From CANMIH01 sp049116335 (GTDB taxonomy: Bacteria; Pseudomonadota; Alphaproteobacteria; Rhodobacterales; Rhodobacteraceae): 64,000 nt of DNA. The translations under genes were made by a program, and so were the position numbers. Position 1 is the stretch's first letter. Each line of letters begins with the position of its first letter. This document shows positions 49,588 to 57,120 of the stretch, in pieces. Location of the stretch: NCBI GenBank assembly GCA_049116335.1, contig JAGDYZ010000021.1, positions 124,001 to 188,000 of the forward strand, given 5' to 3'. The notes under the pieces were generated by a model. That model saw nothing but the letters and a program-made list of their open reading frames with translations. It was not told the origin of the DNA and ran no database searches.

Positions 49588-49800
49588 ATGAAATTACGGG
49601 AACAAGTAGGGTTAAATATCCGGAATCTAAGAAATTCCAGAGGATTGAGCCAAGAACAATTAGCTTTAGCTGCTGAGGTGGATCGCAGCTATATCAGCGA
49701 GATCGAGCTCGCGAAATTCTCTGCATCGATCGATATTCTGGAGCAAATTGCGCTTGCTCTCGAAGTCGATCCACAAGAGCTGTTTAATAAGAGGGGCTAG
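49588..49800 (+). CDS. XRE family helix-turn-helix regulator
   Basis: The 70-residue protein consists almost entirely of a Cro/C1-type HTH domain: LREQVGLNIRNLRNSRGLSQ, then EQLALAAEVDRSYISEIELA with the recognition helix, and IDILEQIALALEVDPQELF. Such single-domain regulators are common in integrative elements and often control excision or transfer genes. A 12-base palindrome upstream is its likely site. Base composition here is visibly richer in A and T than the cob genes. Confidence 0.88.
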   Translation: MKLREQVGLNIRNLRNSRGLSQEQLALAAEVDRSYISEIELAKFSASIDILEQIALALEVDPQELFNKRG

Positions 49801-49802
49801 TT

Positions 49803-50003
49803 TTGCCCGAATTTGAGATTAGTCGCACAACCGCCGAAGCCATCGGCCGTATTACGTGCATCAAAACAGGCGTCGAAATCGGCCTACTTTATCTGTGGGA
49901 TAACGGTGACACGCAGGCCGCTCTGAACGGAAACGGCCTGCTTCGATCGACAATCTGCCCAGAGCAACGTGCAAAACCGGACCTTGGTGCAAATCGCGGC
50001 TAA
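49803..50003 (+). CDS. Possible small protein after the XRE gene
   Basis: An open frame of 66 residues begins at TTG 49803, two bases after the XRE stop, reading PEFEISRTTAEAIGRITCIK and LLYLWDNGDTQ. There is no clear ribosome site, but the tight spacing suggests coupling with the regulator. The second half (from about 49925) lies in sequence that looks like a degraded intergenic remnant, so the real product may be shorter or absent. Confidence 0.3.
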   Translation: MPEFEISRTTAEAIGRITCIKTGVEIGLLYLWDNGDTQAALNGNGLLRSTICPEQRAKPDLGANRG

Positions 50004-50089
50004 CGACCGGAACGAGCCCAGAGTCCCCCATGCTGCGGTGTGCACGAATGACCGCTTATATTCCATATACCTTGCGTGATTTAGGACGA

Positions 50090-50101
50090 CCTCACGTGAG
50101 G
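50090..50101. promoter_or_regulatory. Palindrome upstream of the photolyase cassette
   Basis: CCTCACGTGAGG is a perfect 12-base palindrome in the otherwise gene-free stretch 50004-50216, 115 bases before the start of the first photolyase gene. It could be the site of a regulator that switches on the cassette. No known light-response motif is matched with confidence. Confidence 0.4.
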
Positions 50102-50216
50102 CTATTGATTTCAGGCGCAAGTATACCAGTTCCCAAAACATGAGAATATATAAAACCCCGGCCGCGCGACTCCGGCACCCTGACTTTAGCTCGAACCCAA
50201 GTATTCTGGTGCAGCT

Positions 50217-51752
50217 TTGAAACTGCGCCTCATTCTCGGTGATCAGCTGAGCCCAAACATATCCAGCCTTGCCGGTGTTGATACGCAAGACGACATGGTT
50301 TTGATGTGCGAAGTTCGTGCTGAAGCGACCTACGTCAAACATCATAAGAAAAAGATCGCGTTTGTGTTCTCGGCCATGCGCCATTTCGCGGCTGAGTTGG
50401 GCGAACAAGGTCTCAATATCCAATATGTAAAATACGACGATCCGGACAATTCCGGCAGTTTGATTGGCGAAGTCTCTCGCACCATTGCCCAACATGATAT
50501 TGATGAGGTCATCGTAACCGCCCCCGGTGAATATCGTTTGCAGAGCGAAATGGCAGGCTGGTCTTCGATGCTAAACCTGCCCGTGACAATCGCAAATGAT
50601 GATCGGTTTCTATGTGCACCGTCCGAGTTTGCGACATGGGCTGAAGGTCGCAAACAGCTGCGGATGGAATATTTCTACCGAGAGATGCGTCGCAAATATT
50701 CGATCTTGATGGACCCAGATGGACCAATTGGGGGTCAGTGGAACTATGACGCCGAAAACCGCAAGCCGCCTGCTGCGAGGTTGGATGTCCCGGATACGTA
50801 CCGGGCTCAGCCAGATGCGATCACCCAAGAGGTCATGGCGCTGGTCGAAACTCACTTCCCCGATCACTTTGGCGATCTGTCGCCTTTTCACTTCGCCGTC
50901 ACCCGCGATCAAGCCTTGGCGGCGCTTGACGAATTCATTGCCCGGCGGTTGACCCTCTTTGGCGATTACCAAGACGCCATGATCCAAGGGGAGCCTTGGA
51001 TGTATCACAGTCACATTGGCCTCTACCTGAATTGCGGATCGCTCAATCCGCTCGAGTGTATCCAACGCGCAGAAGCCGCCTACCACAACGGCACCGCACC
51101 TCTTAACGCGGTCGAAGGATTCATCCGTCAGATCCTCGGTTGGCGTGAATATGTGCGCGGGATCTACTGGCTCAAGATGCCGGACTATAAGTCAGAAAAT
51201 TTCCTTGAGGCCAAACGCGGATTGCCAGATTTCTACTGGACTAGCGATACGCAGATGAACTGCATGCGGCAGTGCATCACGGAGACAAAGCAAAACGCCT
51301 ATGCGCATCACATCCAACGGCTGATGGTGCTTGGTAACTTCGCCCTGATCGCGGGGCTTGATCCCGACGAGGTCAATAATTGGTATCTGTTGGTTTACGC
51401 AGACGCCTATGAATGGGTCGAACTGCCCAATGTCACCGGGATGATCTTGTTTGCGGATGGGGGGCAACTGGCCTCAAAACCCTATGCGGCCAGCGGCGCG
51501 TATATCAATAAGATGTCCAACTATTGCGGATCGTGCAAATACAAGCCGTCGGTCAGGAACGGGCCGAAAGCGTGCCCGTTCAATTATCTATATTGGGATT
51601 TTATCGGCCGCAATGATGGTAAACTGCGTGGCAATCCGCGTTTGGGATTCATGTATAATAGCCTTGATCGTATGAGTGATGAAAAGCGCCAAGCGATCCA
51701 AGACGACAGTCGTCGGTTCTTCAAAACGTTAGAAGCCGATGAAAAAGTCTGA
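50217..51752 (+). CDS. FeS-type bacterial (6-4) photolyase / cryptochrome (PhrB-like)
   Basis: The 511-residue protein starts at TTG 50217 with KLRLILGDQLSPNISSL, the usual N-terminus of the photolyase-related (DPRP) family. The four cysteines that hold the 4Fe-4S cluster in Agrobacterium PhrB (C350, C438, C441, C454) line up with C349, C437, C440 and C453 here, each one residue lower. The C-terminal FAD domain includes VEGFIRQILGWREYVRGIYW and LMVLGNFALIAGLDPDEVNNWY. Relatives repair (6-4) photoproducts with light, using FAD and a lumazine-type antenna. Its 3' end overlaps the DUF2256 gene by 14 bases. No strong ribosome site precedes the TTG. Confidence 0.92.
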   Translation: MKLRLILGDQLSPNISSLAGVDTQDDMVLMCEVRAEATYVKHHKKKIAFVFSAMRHFAAELGEQGLNIQYVKYDDPDNSGSLIGEVSRTIAQHDIDEVIVTAPGEYRLQSEMAGWSSMLNLPVTIANDDRFLCAPSEFATWAEGRKQLRMEYFYREMRRKYSILMDPDGPIGGQWNYDAENRKPPAARLDVPDTYRAQPDAITQEVMALVETHFPDHFGDLSPFHFAVTRDQALAALDEFIARRLTLFGDYQDAMIQGEPWMYHSHIGLYLNCGSLNPLECIQRAEAAYHNGTAPLNAVEGFIRQILGWREYVRGIYWLKMPDYKSENFLEAKRGLPDFYWTSDTQMNCMRQCITETKQNAYAHHIQRLMVLGNFALIAGLDPDEVNNWYLLVYADAYEWVELPNVTGMILFADGGQLASKPYAASGAYINKMSNYCGSCKYKPSVRNGPKACPFNYLYWDFIGRNDGKLRGNPRLGFMYNSLDRMSDEKRQAIQDDSRRFFKTLEADEKV

Positions 51753-51909
51753 CCTGCCCGAAAAAACCTGCGTGACATGTGGACGGCCGTTCACGTGGCG
51801 CAAGAAGTGGGCGAAGGTTTGGGACGAGGTGCGCTATTGTTCAGAACGGTGTCGCCGGTCGCGCAGTTCAAATTCGCAAGCAGACAGCAAGGACACCTCG
51901 ACGCGATGA
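51739..51909 (+). CDS. DUF2256-like small zinc-ribbon protein
   Basis: This 56-residue gene starts MKKSDLPEKTCVTCGRPF at ATG 51739. It has the cysteine pairs CVTC (residues 11 and 14) and YCSERC (34 and 38), a treble-clef or zinc-ribbon pattern with WRKKWAKVWDEV between, and a polar tail. This fits the DUF2256 family, often found beside photolyase/cryptochrome genes. It overlaps the previous gene by 14 bases and the next by 4 (ATGA), so all three are translationally coupled. It probably binds zinc; its task in photorepair is unknown. Confidence 0.85.
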   Translation: MKKSDLPEKTCVTCGRPFTWRKKWAKVWDEVRYCSERCRRSRSSNSQADSKDTSTR

Positions 51910-53147
51910 CCACACCCGACATGTTTTCAGACGCCCCGCATCAACCCGAGACGGTTACGTTTGAGCCGACACGACGTGCTGGCCTTGAACGGTTGGACAA
52001 ATTCGCGTCGCGCACTGGGGCGCATTACGCATCTCAACGCAACTATGATTACGGCCCAAATCATCGCAATTCGGTCTCGGCGCTATCACCATGGATCCGG
52101 CACAGGTTGATCACGGAAGAAGAGGTCCTCACCCATACTCTTGCGCGCCACAGCCCGGCAGCCGCGATGAAGTTCATCCAAGAGGTGTTTTGGCGCGGCT
52201 ATTTCAAAGGTTGGCTAGAGCAACATCCGAGTGTTTGGCACAGCTATCAAAGCGGTCTTCAGGCCGCATCAAATGCTGTTGAAAGCGATATCCACCGCAA
52301 GACAGACTATGAGGACGCAATCGGCGGCCGCACGGGTATCGCGTGTTTTGATCATTGGTGTGACGAACTCAAAGCGACGGGGTATTTGCACAACCATGCG
52401 CGCATGTGGTTCGCCTCGGTCTGGATATTCACGCTGCGTTTACCATGGGAATTGGGGGCAGGCTTTTTCCTAAATCATCTCATTGACGGCGATCCCGCTG
52501 CAAACACGCTGAGCTGGCGGTGGGTTGGTGGTTTGCACACCAAAGGGAAAACATATCTGGCCCGCCCCTCAAACATCGCAAAATACACGGATGGCCGGTT
52601 CGAGCCCGTTGATCAGTTGGCGCTGGCGGCAGAACCTTTGATCGAGGATTTTGATTATCCGCTCGTTTCACTGCCTTCGCCACAGCCGATGCCGCAGAAT
52701 GACTATTTGTTGTTAGTGACCTCTGAAGACTGCCAACCTGAGAGCATCGTCTCGGGCACACCAGCCGGTGTGTTGGGTCTGCTTCCAATTGCCGAGCCGA
52801 ACCGGAGCGATCACATACACGCGTTCAAACACGGTGCCGTTGAGGATGCCCTTGAGCGATTGGGGGCAAGCGGCCCCGTTATCTCTGCAAGCGACTGGAG
52901 CACAGCCATCATCGAGGCGGCGGAACGTGCCGGTACGAAACACGTGGTGACGCCGTGGGCGCCAATTGGTCCCGTCGCGACGCAGCTTGCTGGCACCCAC
53001 GATGCGCTTGGGCGTGCTGGTATTCAATTGCATCAACAACAACGCGCCTACGATACGCTGACATGGCCGCACGCCACGAAGGGATTTTTCAAGCTGAAAA
53101 AGAAAATTCCATCTATTCTGAGCGACCTTCGGCTTGCGGATCCATAA
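51906..53147 (+). CDS. FAD-binding photolyase homologue with apparent circular permutation
   Basis: The 413-residue protein opens with the photolyase FAD-binding helical domain: LSPWIRHRLITEEEV, FIQEVFWRGYFKGWL, CFDHWCDELKATGYLHNHAR, then MWFASVWIFTLRLPWELG and DGDPAANTLSWRWVGG. The domain thus lies at residues about 50-250 rather than at the C-terminus. After a linker, residues about 275-413 look like the alpha/beta antenna domain that normally comes first: DYLLLVTSEDC, VLGLLPIAE, a helix EDALERLG, HVVTPWAPIGP, and a final WPHATKGFFKLKKKIP. The order is reversed relative to standard photolyases. The active role (repair, signalling or antenna partner) is unknown. Confidence 0.8.
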   Translation: MTTPDMFSDAPHQPETVTFEPTRRAGLERLDKFASRTGAHYASQRNYDYGPNHRNSVSALSPWIRHRLITEEEVLTHTLARHSPAAAMKFIQEVFWRGYFKGWLEQHPSVWHSYQSGLQAASNAVESDIHRKTDYEDAIGGRTGIACFDHWCDELKATGYLHNHARMWFASVWIFTLRLPWELGAGFFLNHLIDGDPAANTLSWRWVGGLHTKGKTYLARPSNIAKYTDGRFEPVDQLALAAEPLIEDFDYPLVSLPSPQPMPQNDYLLLVTSEDCQPESIVSGTPAGVLGLLPIAEPNRSDHIHAFKHGAVEDALERLGASGPVISASDWSTAIIEAAERAGTKHVVTPWAPIGPVATQLAGTHDALGRAGIQLHQQQRAYDTLTWPHATKGFFKLKKKIPSILSDLRLADP

Positions 53148-53201
53148 ACAAAGATCCGGGCTCTGCTTGTCTTTGAAGAGCTTCCAACTACGTCTTTAAC
53201 G

Positions 53202-53417
53202 ATGAAAAACACGATAGACCTGCCGCCAGAACATATCAGCGGAATTATAGAAATGGCGTTGTCCGATCACGTTAGTTTTGCAGATATTGAGGCTGAATAC
53301 GGGATCAGCGACAAACAAGTGAAAACACTGATGCGCCATGAGTTGAAAAGCAGCAGCTACAAGACTTGGCGCAAACGCGTGCGCGATTTCGGGGATCGCA
53401 GGGAAGTCTACAAATAG
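53202..53417 (+). CDS. TIGR03643/DUF2805 family small protein
   Basis: The 71-residue protein starts MKNTIDLPPEHISGIIEMAL and contains ADIEAEYGISDKQVKTLMRH, a helix-turn-helix-like segment, and the tail SSSYKTWRKRVRDFGDRRE. These are marks of the TIGR03643 family, recurrent next to cryptochrome and photolyase genes in marine bacteria. It could bind DNA or RNA, but no function is established. It lies 54 bases after the permuted photolyase and 29 before the next photolyase, in the same direction. Confidence 0.85.
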   Translation: MKNTIDLPPEHISGIIEMALSDHVSFADIEAEYGISDKQVKTLMRHELKSSSYKTWRKRVRDFGDRREVYK

Positions 53418-53446
53418 GTCGCTGCACTTTAGAAGGCCTAACGACA

Positions 53447-54982
53447 ATGTCACACGCGCCCAGTATTGTTTGGTTCAAACGCGATCTTCGGATCCATGAT
53501 CACGCGCCTTTGCTGGCGGCTTCAAGGTCGAATTCTGCGATCATACCGCTTTACATCGTCGAACCGGACTATTGGCAGCAGCCCTTTGCCTCACGCCGTC
53601 ATTGGCATTTCATCCATGATTGTCTGGTAGATCTGAACACTGCTTTAAACGGCTTGGGACAGCCGCTTATCGTTCGGGTTGGCGATGCATGTGATGTCAT
53701 CGCTCAACTTCACGAACAACACGGCGTTAGCGACATCTATATGCATGAAGAAACAGGCAATGCTTGGACGTATGACCGAGACCTAAAAGTAGATAAGCTA
53801 TGCTTGGACCGCAATATTGCCTCTCACGAATTCCCGACAAACGGCGTTGTCCGGAGATTGCGCAGTCGTGATGATTGGTCAAAAATCAGAAACGCACGGA
53901 TGGCTGAAAACGTCAGTGCGAAGCCAGATAATCTTGTTCCAACAGCGCGTTGTGGATCGGACAGCCTACCAGAAAAAGATGACCCGATGTTTGGGACCAC
54001 ACCAATCGGCAAGGTCCAAAAGGGTGGGCGAACAGAGGCAGTCGCGGACTTACGAAGCTTTTTGAACCATCGCTGCCAAAAGTATCTTTACCACATTTCT
54101 GCGCCTAGTTTGTCCGAGGTCCATTGCTCAAGACTATCCACTCATCTTGCATGGGGCGCGCTCTCTGCTCGTGAGGTTGTGCACTCTGTTACCAAACGCC
54201 GTGCCCAACTTTCGCTGATAGAAAAGAAAACCTTCGGGCGCAATCTAAGCGCATTTGGGTCGCGACTTGCATGGCGCTGTCACTTTGTTCAGAAGATTGA
54301 GGACCAACCCGAAATAGAAACACATTGCATGCATCCAGCCTTCGAAGGGTTGCGCGAGCGCGACCACAATGAGGCTCATTATCAAGCGTGGGCGACGGGG
54401 AATACAGGCTACCCCTTCATTGATGCATGCATGCGCAGCTTGATAGCAGAAGGTTGGATCACTTTCCGGATGCGGGCCATGTTAGTAAGCTTTGCCAGCT
54501 ATCAACTATGGTTGGACTGGCGCGTCACCGGACATCACCTAGCGCGGGTATTCACCGACTATGAGCCAGGAATTCACTACAGCCAGCTCCAAATGCAATC
54601 GGGTGTGACGGGTATCAATACGATGCGTGTGTACAATCCCATCAAGCAATCTTTGGAGCATGACCCAACGGGCGCGTTCATCCGAAAATGGGTGCCCGAG
54701 CTAAAGAATGTTCCGGATGAGTTTATTCATGAGCCTTGGACGTGGGAAAAGACCTTGATTGACCAGCGTGATTTCGAACTTGGTCAGGACTATCCAGAGC
54801 CGATTGTTGAACATACGCTCGCTGCAAGAACGGCCAAACAGAAGATTGCCTCTGTTCGCAAGAACCCAGATTTTTATCTGTCAGCTAACGCTGTGTTCCA
54901 AAAATTAGGAAGCCGGAAGCAACCATCAAGCAGGAGGAAAAAGCCCAAGGACAAGGATGCTGGCCAGTTGTCTTTGTTTTAA
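53447..54982 (+). CDS. Deoxyribodipyrimidine photolyase / cryptochrome
   Basis: The 511-residue protein has the normal domain order: an N-terminal antenna-binding alpha/beta domain (SIVWFKRDLRIHDHAPLLAA), a linker, and the FAD domain with THLAWGALSAREV, GSRLAWRCHFVQKIED, TGYPFIDACMRSLIAEGWIT, FRMRAMLVSFASYQL and YEPGIHYSQLQMQSGV. It ends with GQLSLF. It is likely a light-driven repair enzyme or photoreceptor of a type distinct from the FeS family upstream. The start ATG 53447 fits the family N-terminus; the open frame from 53366 overlaps the previous gene. Confidence 0.9.
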   Translation: MSHAPSIVWFKRDLRIHDHAPLLAASRSNSAIIPLYIVEPDYWQQPFASRRHWHFIHDCLVDLNTALNGLGQPLIVRVGDACDVIAQLHEQHGVSDIYMHEETGNAWTYDRDLKVDKLCLDRNIASHEFPTNGVVRRLRSRDDWSKIRNARMAENVSAKPDNLVPTARCGSDSLPEKDDPMFGTTPIGKVQKGGRTEAVADLRSFLNHRCQKYLYHISAPSLSEVHCSRLSTHLAWGALSAREVVHSVTKRRAQLSLIEKKTFGRNLSAFGSRLAWRCHFVQKIEDQPEIETHCMHPAFEGLRERDHNEAHYQAWATGNTGYPFIDACMRSLIAEGWITFRMRAMLVSFASYQLWLDWRVTGHHLARVFTDYEPGIHYSQLQMQSGVTGINTMRVYNPIKQSLEHDPTGAFIRKWVPELKNVPDEFIHEPWTWEKTLIDQRDFELGQDYPEPIVEHTLAARTAKQKIASVRKNPDFYLSANAVFQKLGSRKQPSSRRKKPKDKDAGQLSLF

Positions 54983-55000
54983 AATGACAATGACAATGAC
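54983..55000. repeat. Short tandem repeat after the photolyase
   Basis: Three exact copies of AATGAC lie immediately after the stop codon of the photolyase gene. The following 125 bases up to the next gene carry only a 27-residue open frame that I do not consider coding. Confidence 0.6.
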
Positions 55001-55126
55001 AAACTGATGGCATTCAAACCCAAAGCTGCCATTGCTTCGCTTGAAGCTAAGGTCGGCTTAGTCCCGCATTGGCGACCTTCGCCACCATGATTGTGAGTGG
55101 CTGCTTTTGCGACGACGCAGCCACTC

Positions 55127-55411
55127 CTAACTACCACTCCTCAAAATTTCTAAAACGCGCGCATAGTCTTCGCTGACTGCCCGCACTTGCTCAAAAACCT
55201 CACGTCGCTCTTGGTCCTGGCACCGGAAGTACTGCTCGGCATCATCAAAGTATGCCTCAGCATCACGCCTCAACAGGTCAGCATATGCCCTGACATCATC
55301 GGGATCGGTGGGCATCCATGGCGGCACAGGCGGCAGGCAACTGCCCGCGATCGAGGCTGACCCCCAACTCAAAACAGCCAGAGCCGCCCATGTTTGTTTC
55401 AAAATCGCCAT
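55127..55411 (-). CDS. Small predicted periplasmic protein
   Basis: The 94-residue protein has a signal peptide (AILKQTWAALAVLSWGSASIA, cleavage near residue 22) followed by SCLPPVPPWMPTDPDDVRAY, a helical, acidic region with a second cysteine (YFRCQDQERREVFEQV) and a short tail. Two cysteines could form a disulfide. It lies upstream of and divergent from the type IV secretion genes, so it may be an accessory periplasmic factor of that system. No function known. Confidence 0.65.
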   Translation of the reverse strand: MAILKQTWAALAVLSWGSASIAGSCLPPVPPWMPTDPDDVRAYADLLRRDAEAYFDDAEQYFRCQDQERREVFEQVRAVSEDYARVLEILRSGS

Positions 55412-55547
55412 ATTATCTTGGCTCAGCCACTCCGTTGCAGTAAATTCGTTTCAACGCATGAGTGGCGCAATAAATCCAATTGCACCTATTGATTGCAAAG
55501 TTATAATATTGTATCGGTTCGGTAGTCCATGAGGGACTGCCGGGCTA

Positions 55548-55901
55548 ATGCATAATTCTGCAAGGCTCGATCCTATGAATTTGATGCAAGACGCCCCCAA
55601 TGTTGTCAGTGAAGTCGGGCTACGCACACTGCTTGCCGAGGGTCATTCGGCGGATGTTGTGTGCCGGGTTACGCCCAAACGTACAGGTGCTCAGTGGTCC
55701 GGGATTTGGACCGTGCATTGCGTCTCGCCAGATGGCGAGACGCGTCGCCTTCTCGTTACCGCGCGCAACAATATGGCCGCCCGAGAATTCAAGACAATCA
55801 ACGGCTTATCCAGCTTCCTTGCAGGGCTTGGCGCTTCGATCATTTCTATCCCCATGTTTGAGGGCAAAGTCGCCTCTCACAAACTGGACGACGCCGACTA
55901 A
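55548..55901 (+). CDS. Hypothetical protein leading the secretion operon
   Basis: The frame of 117 residues (or 108 from ATG 55575) contains VSEVGLRTLLAEGHSADVVC, VTPKRTGAQWSGIWTVHCVS and ETRRLLVTARNNMAAREFKT. The pattern is of a small mixed alpha/beta cytoplasmic protein. The 3' end overlaps the probable start of virB1. No family recognised. It is probably the first gene of the virB transcript and could be a regulator or a stability factor of the island. Confidence 0.6.
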   Translation: MHNSARLDPMNLMQDAPNVVSEVGLRTLLAEGHSADVVCRVTPKRTGAQWSGIWTVHCVSPDGETRRLLVTARNNMAAREFKTINGLSSFLAGLGASIISIPMFEGKVASHKLDDAD

Positions 55902-56544
55902 ACTACTTGCTGTCCTCGCAGTAATCCTTGCTGCCCCCGCCTACTCTGAGGGCTTCGTTCTTTCCATGCGGGCTGATGGCCAGCTGGAAACGAAAGCACC
56001 TCAATCAGGTTTCGCGCAAAACTATGTCGACGGGATTGGCGCGAACCCACCAGAACTGATCGTTTTCGCAGCACCTGAGCCTGAAGCTCCGCCTCGTTCA
56101 TCCGCCCCCGCGATCCCCCGTCCCGAAATCCTCGATGCCCTTGAAAGTACCGCGCATCGCTATGGCGGACACCCTGCCCTCCGCCGCGCCGGTCTATCTG
56201 TGTCTGACTGGCGCGCGCTTTTCCAAGCCAATATCGAGATCGAAAGCGCCTATCGCCCGAATGCGCGCAGTTCCGCAGGCGCGATTGGCCTCGGGCAGTT
56301 GATGCCTGCGACGGCCGCGCAGCTCGGCGTCGATCCGCATAATTGGCAGGCCAATCTAGATGGCTCTGCACGCTACCTTCTGATGATGTTGGCGCAGTTC
56401 GGCACGCCCGAACTCGCGCTCGCTGCCTACAACGCGGGGCCTGACGCGGTCGCACGCTATGGCGGCATCCCTCCCTACCGAGAAACCCAAAATCATGTGC
56501 GCCGCGTCATGGCCGTGCGTGACCGACTGACTGGAGCCTCCTGA
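55858..56544 (+). CDS. virB1: VirB1-like lytic transglycosylase
   Basis: The protein carries a lytic transglycosylase domain: ANIEIESAYRPNARSSAGAI with the catalytic glutamate, GLGQLMPATAAQLG, NLDGSARYLLMMLAQFG and LALAAYNAGPDAV. It cuts peptidoglycan to make room for the secretion channel. A signal peptide TKLLAVLAVILAAPAYSEG is clear, but no ATG or GTG lies just before it; TTG 55858 gives 228 residues and overlaps the previous gene by 44 bases. The start is therefore uncertain. It is followed directly by virB2. Confidence 0.85.
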   Translation: MRAKSPLTNWTTPTKLLAVLAVILAAPAYSEGFVLSMRADGQLETKAPQSGFAQNYVDGIGANPPELIVFAAPEPEAPPRSSAPAIPRPEILDALESTAHRYGGHPALRRAGLSVSDWRALFQANIEIESAYRPNARSSAGAIGLGQLMPATAAQLGVDPHNWQANLDGSARYLLMMLAQFGTPELALAAYNAGPDAVARYGGIPPYRETQNHVRRVMAVRDRLTGAS

Positions 56545-56834
56545 TGCACTTACAATTCCGCACGATCCTGTCACTGGCTCTGGCCAGTTTGATGATTGCC
56601 AACCCGGCCTTTGCGCAGAGCATCGACCTTTCGCCGGTCCAGAACCTACTGCAAGGCATCGTCGACACGATCACCGGCCCCTTAGGCATTGTCATCGGCA
56701 CCCTGGCCTTGATCGGTGTGTTCCTCTCCTGGCTCTTTGGCATTCTGGATTTCCGCCAAGCCCTCTGGGTTCTGGTGGCCATTGCAGGCATCGCAGCTGC
56801 ACCGACCATCGTGACCGCGATCTGGGGCGCGTAA
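56544..56834 (+). CDS. virB2: VirB2/TrbC-type pilin
   Basis: The 96-residue protein has a signal peptide ending in IANPAFAQ and two long hydrophobic helices (TGPLGIVIGTLALIGVFLSW and ALWVLVAIAGIAAAPTIVTA) separated by a short polar loop. This is the usual VirB2 major pilin layout. The ATG shares one base with the virB1 stop (TGATG). It is the extracellular pilus or channel subunit of the system. Confidence 0.92.
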   Translation: MHLQFRTILSLALASLMIANPAFAQSIDLSPVQNLLQGIVDTITGPLGIVIGTLALIGVFLSWLFGILDFRQALWVLVAIAGIAAAPTIVTAIWGA

Positions 56835-56841
56835 ATCCGGC

Positions 56842-57120
56842 ATGGCAACGCAAACCCGCCTCTTCCTCGGTCTGATCCGGCCGCCAAAGCTCATCGGCTT
56901 ACCGATCATGTATGCAATGGTTTGGCTCTTCGGGTTTGTATTGTTGTTTTTGTGGGTCCAGAGCTGGCCGGTGATCGTCATCGCCGCTGTGGCTTATCCC
57001 GCGCTGTGGAAAGCGGCAGATTGGGATCCGGCCTTTCTTGAAGTGATGGCCACTACGCTGCAGGAAACGCCACCGACCCCGAACCGCAAAATCCATTCGG
57101 GGGACAGCTATGCCCCGTGA
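56842..57120 (+). CDS. virB3: VirB3-like membrane protein
   Basis: The 92-residue protein starts ATQTRLFLGLIRPPKLIGLP with the proline-rich N-terminal segment of VirB3 (TRP and PPK turn), followed by a paired hydrophobic region. The C-terminus, ending NRKIHSGDSYAP, is charged. It lies 7 bases after virB2 and overlaps virB4 by 11 bases, as is typical for the VirB3-VirB4 pair that function together at the inner membrane. Confidence 0.9.
   Translation: MATQTRLFLGLIRPPKLIGLPIMYAMVWLFGFVLLFLWVQSWPVIVIAAVAYPALWKAADWDPAFLEVMATTLQETPPTPNRKIHSGDSYAP

Noticed and set aside
55007..55090. 27-residue open frame after the photolyase
   Set aside because: It has no ribosome site, no partner overlap and no recognisable motif; the sequence looks like an intergenic remnant.
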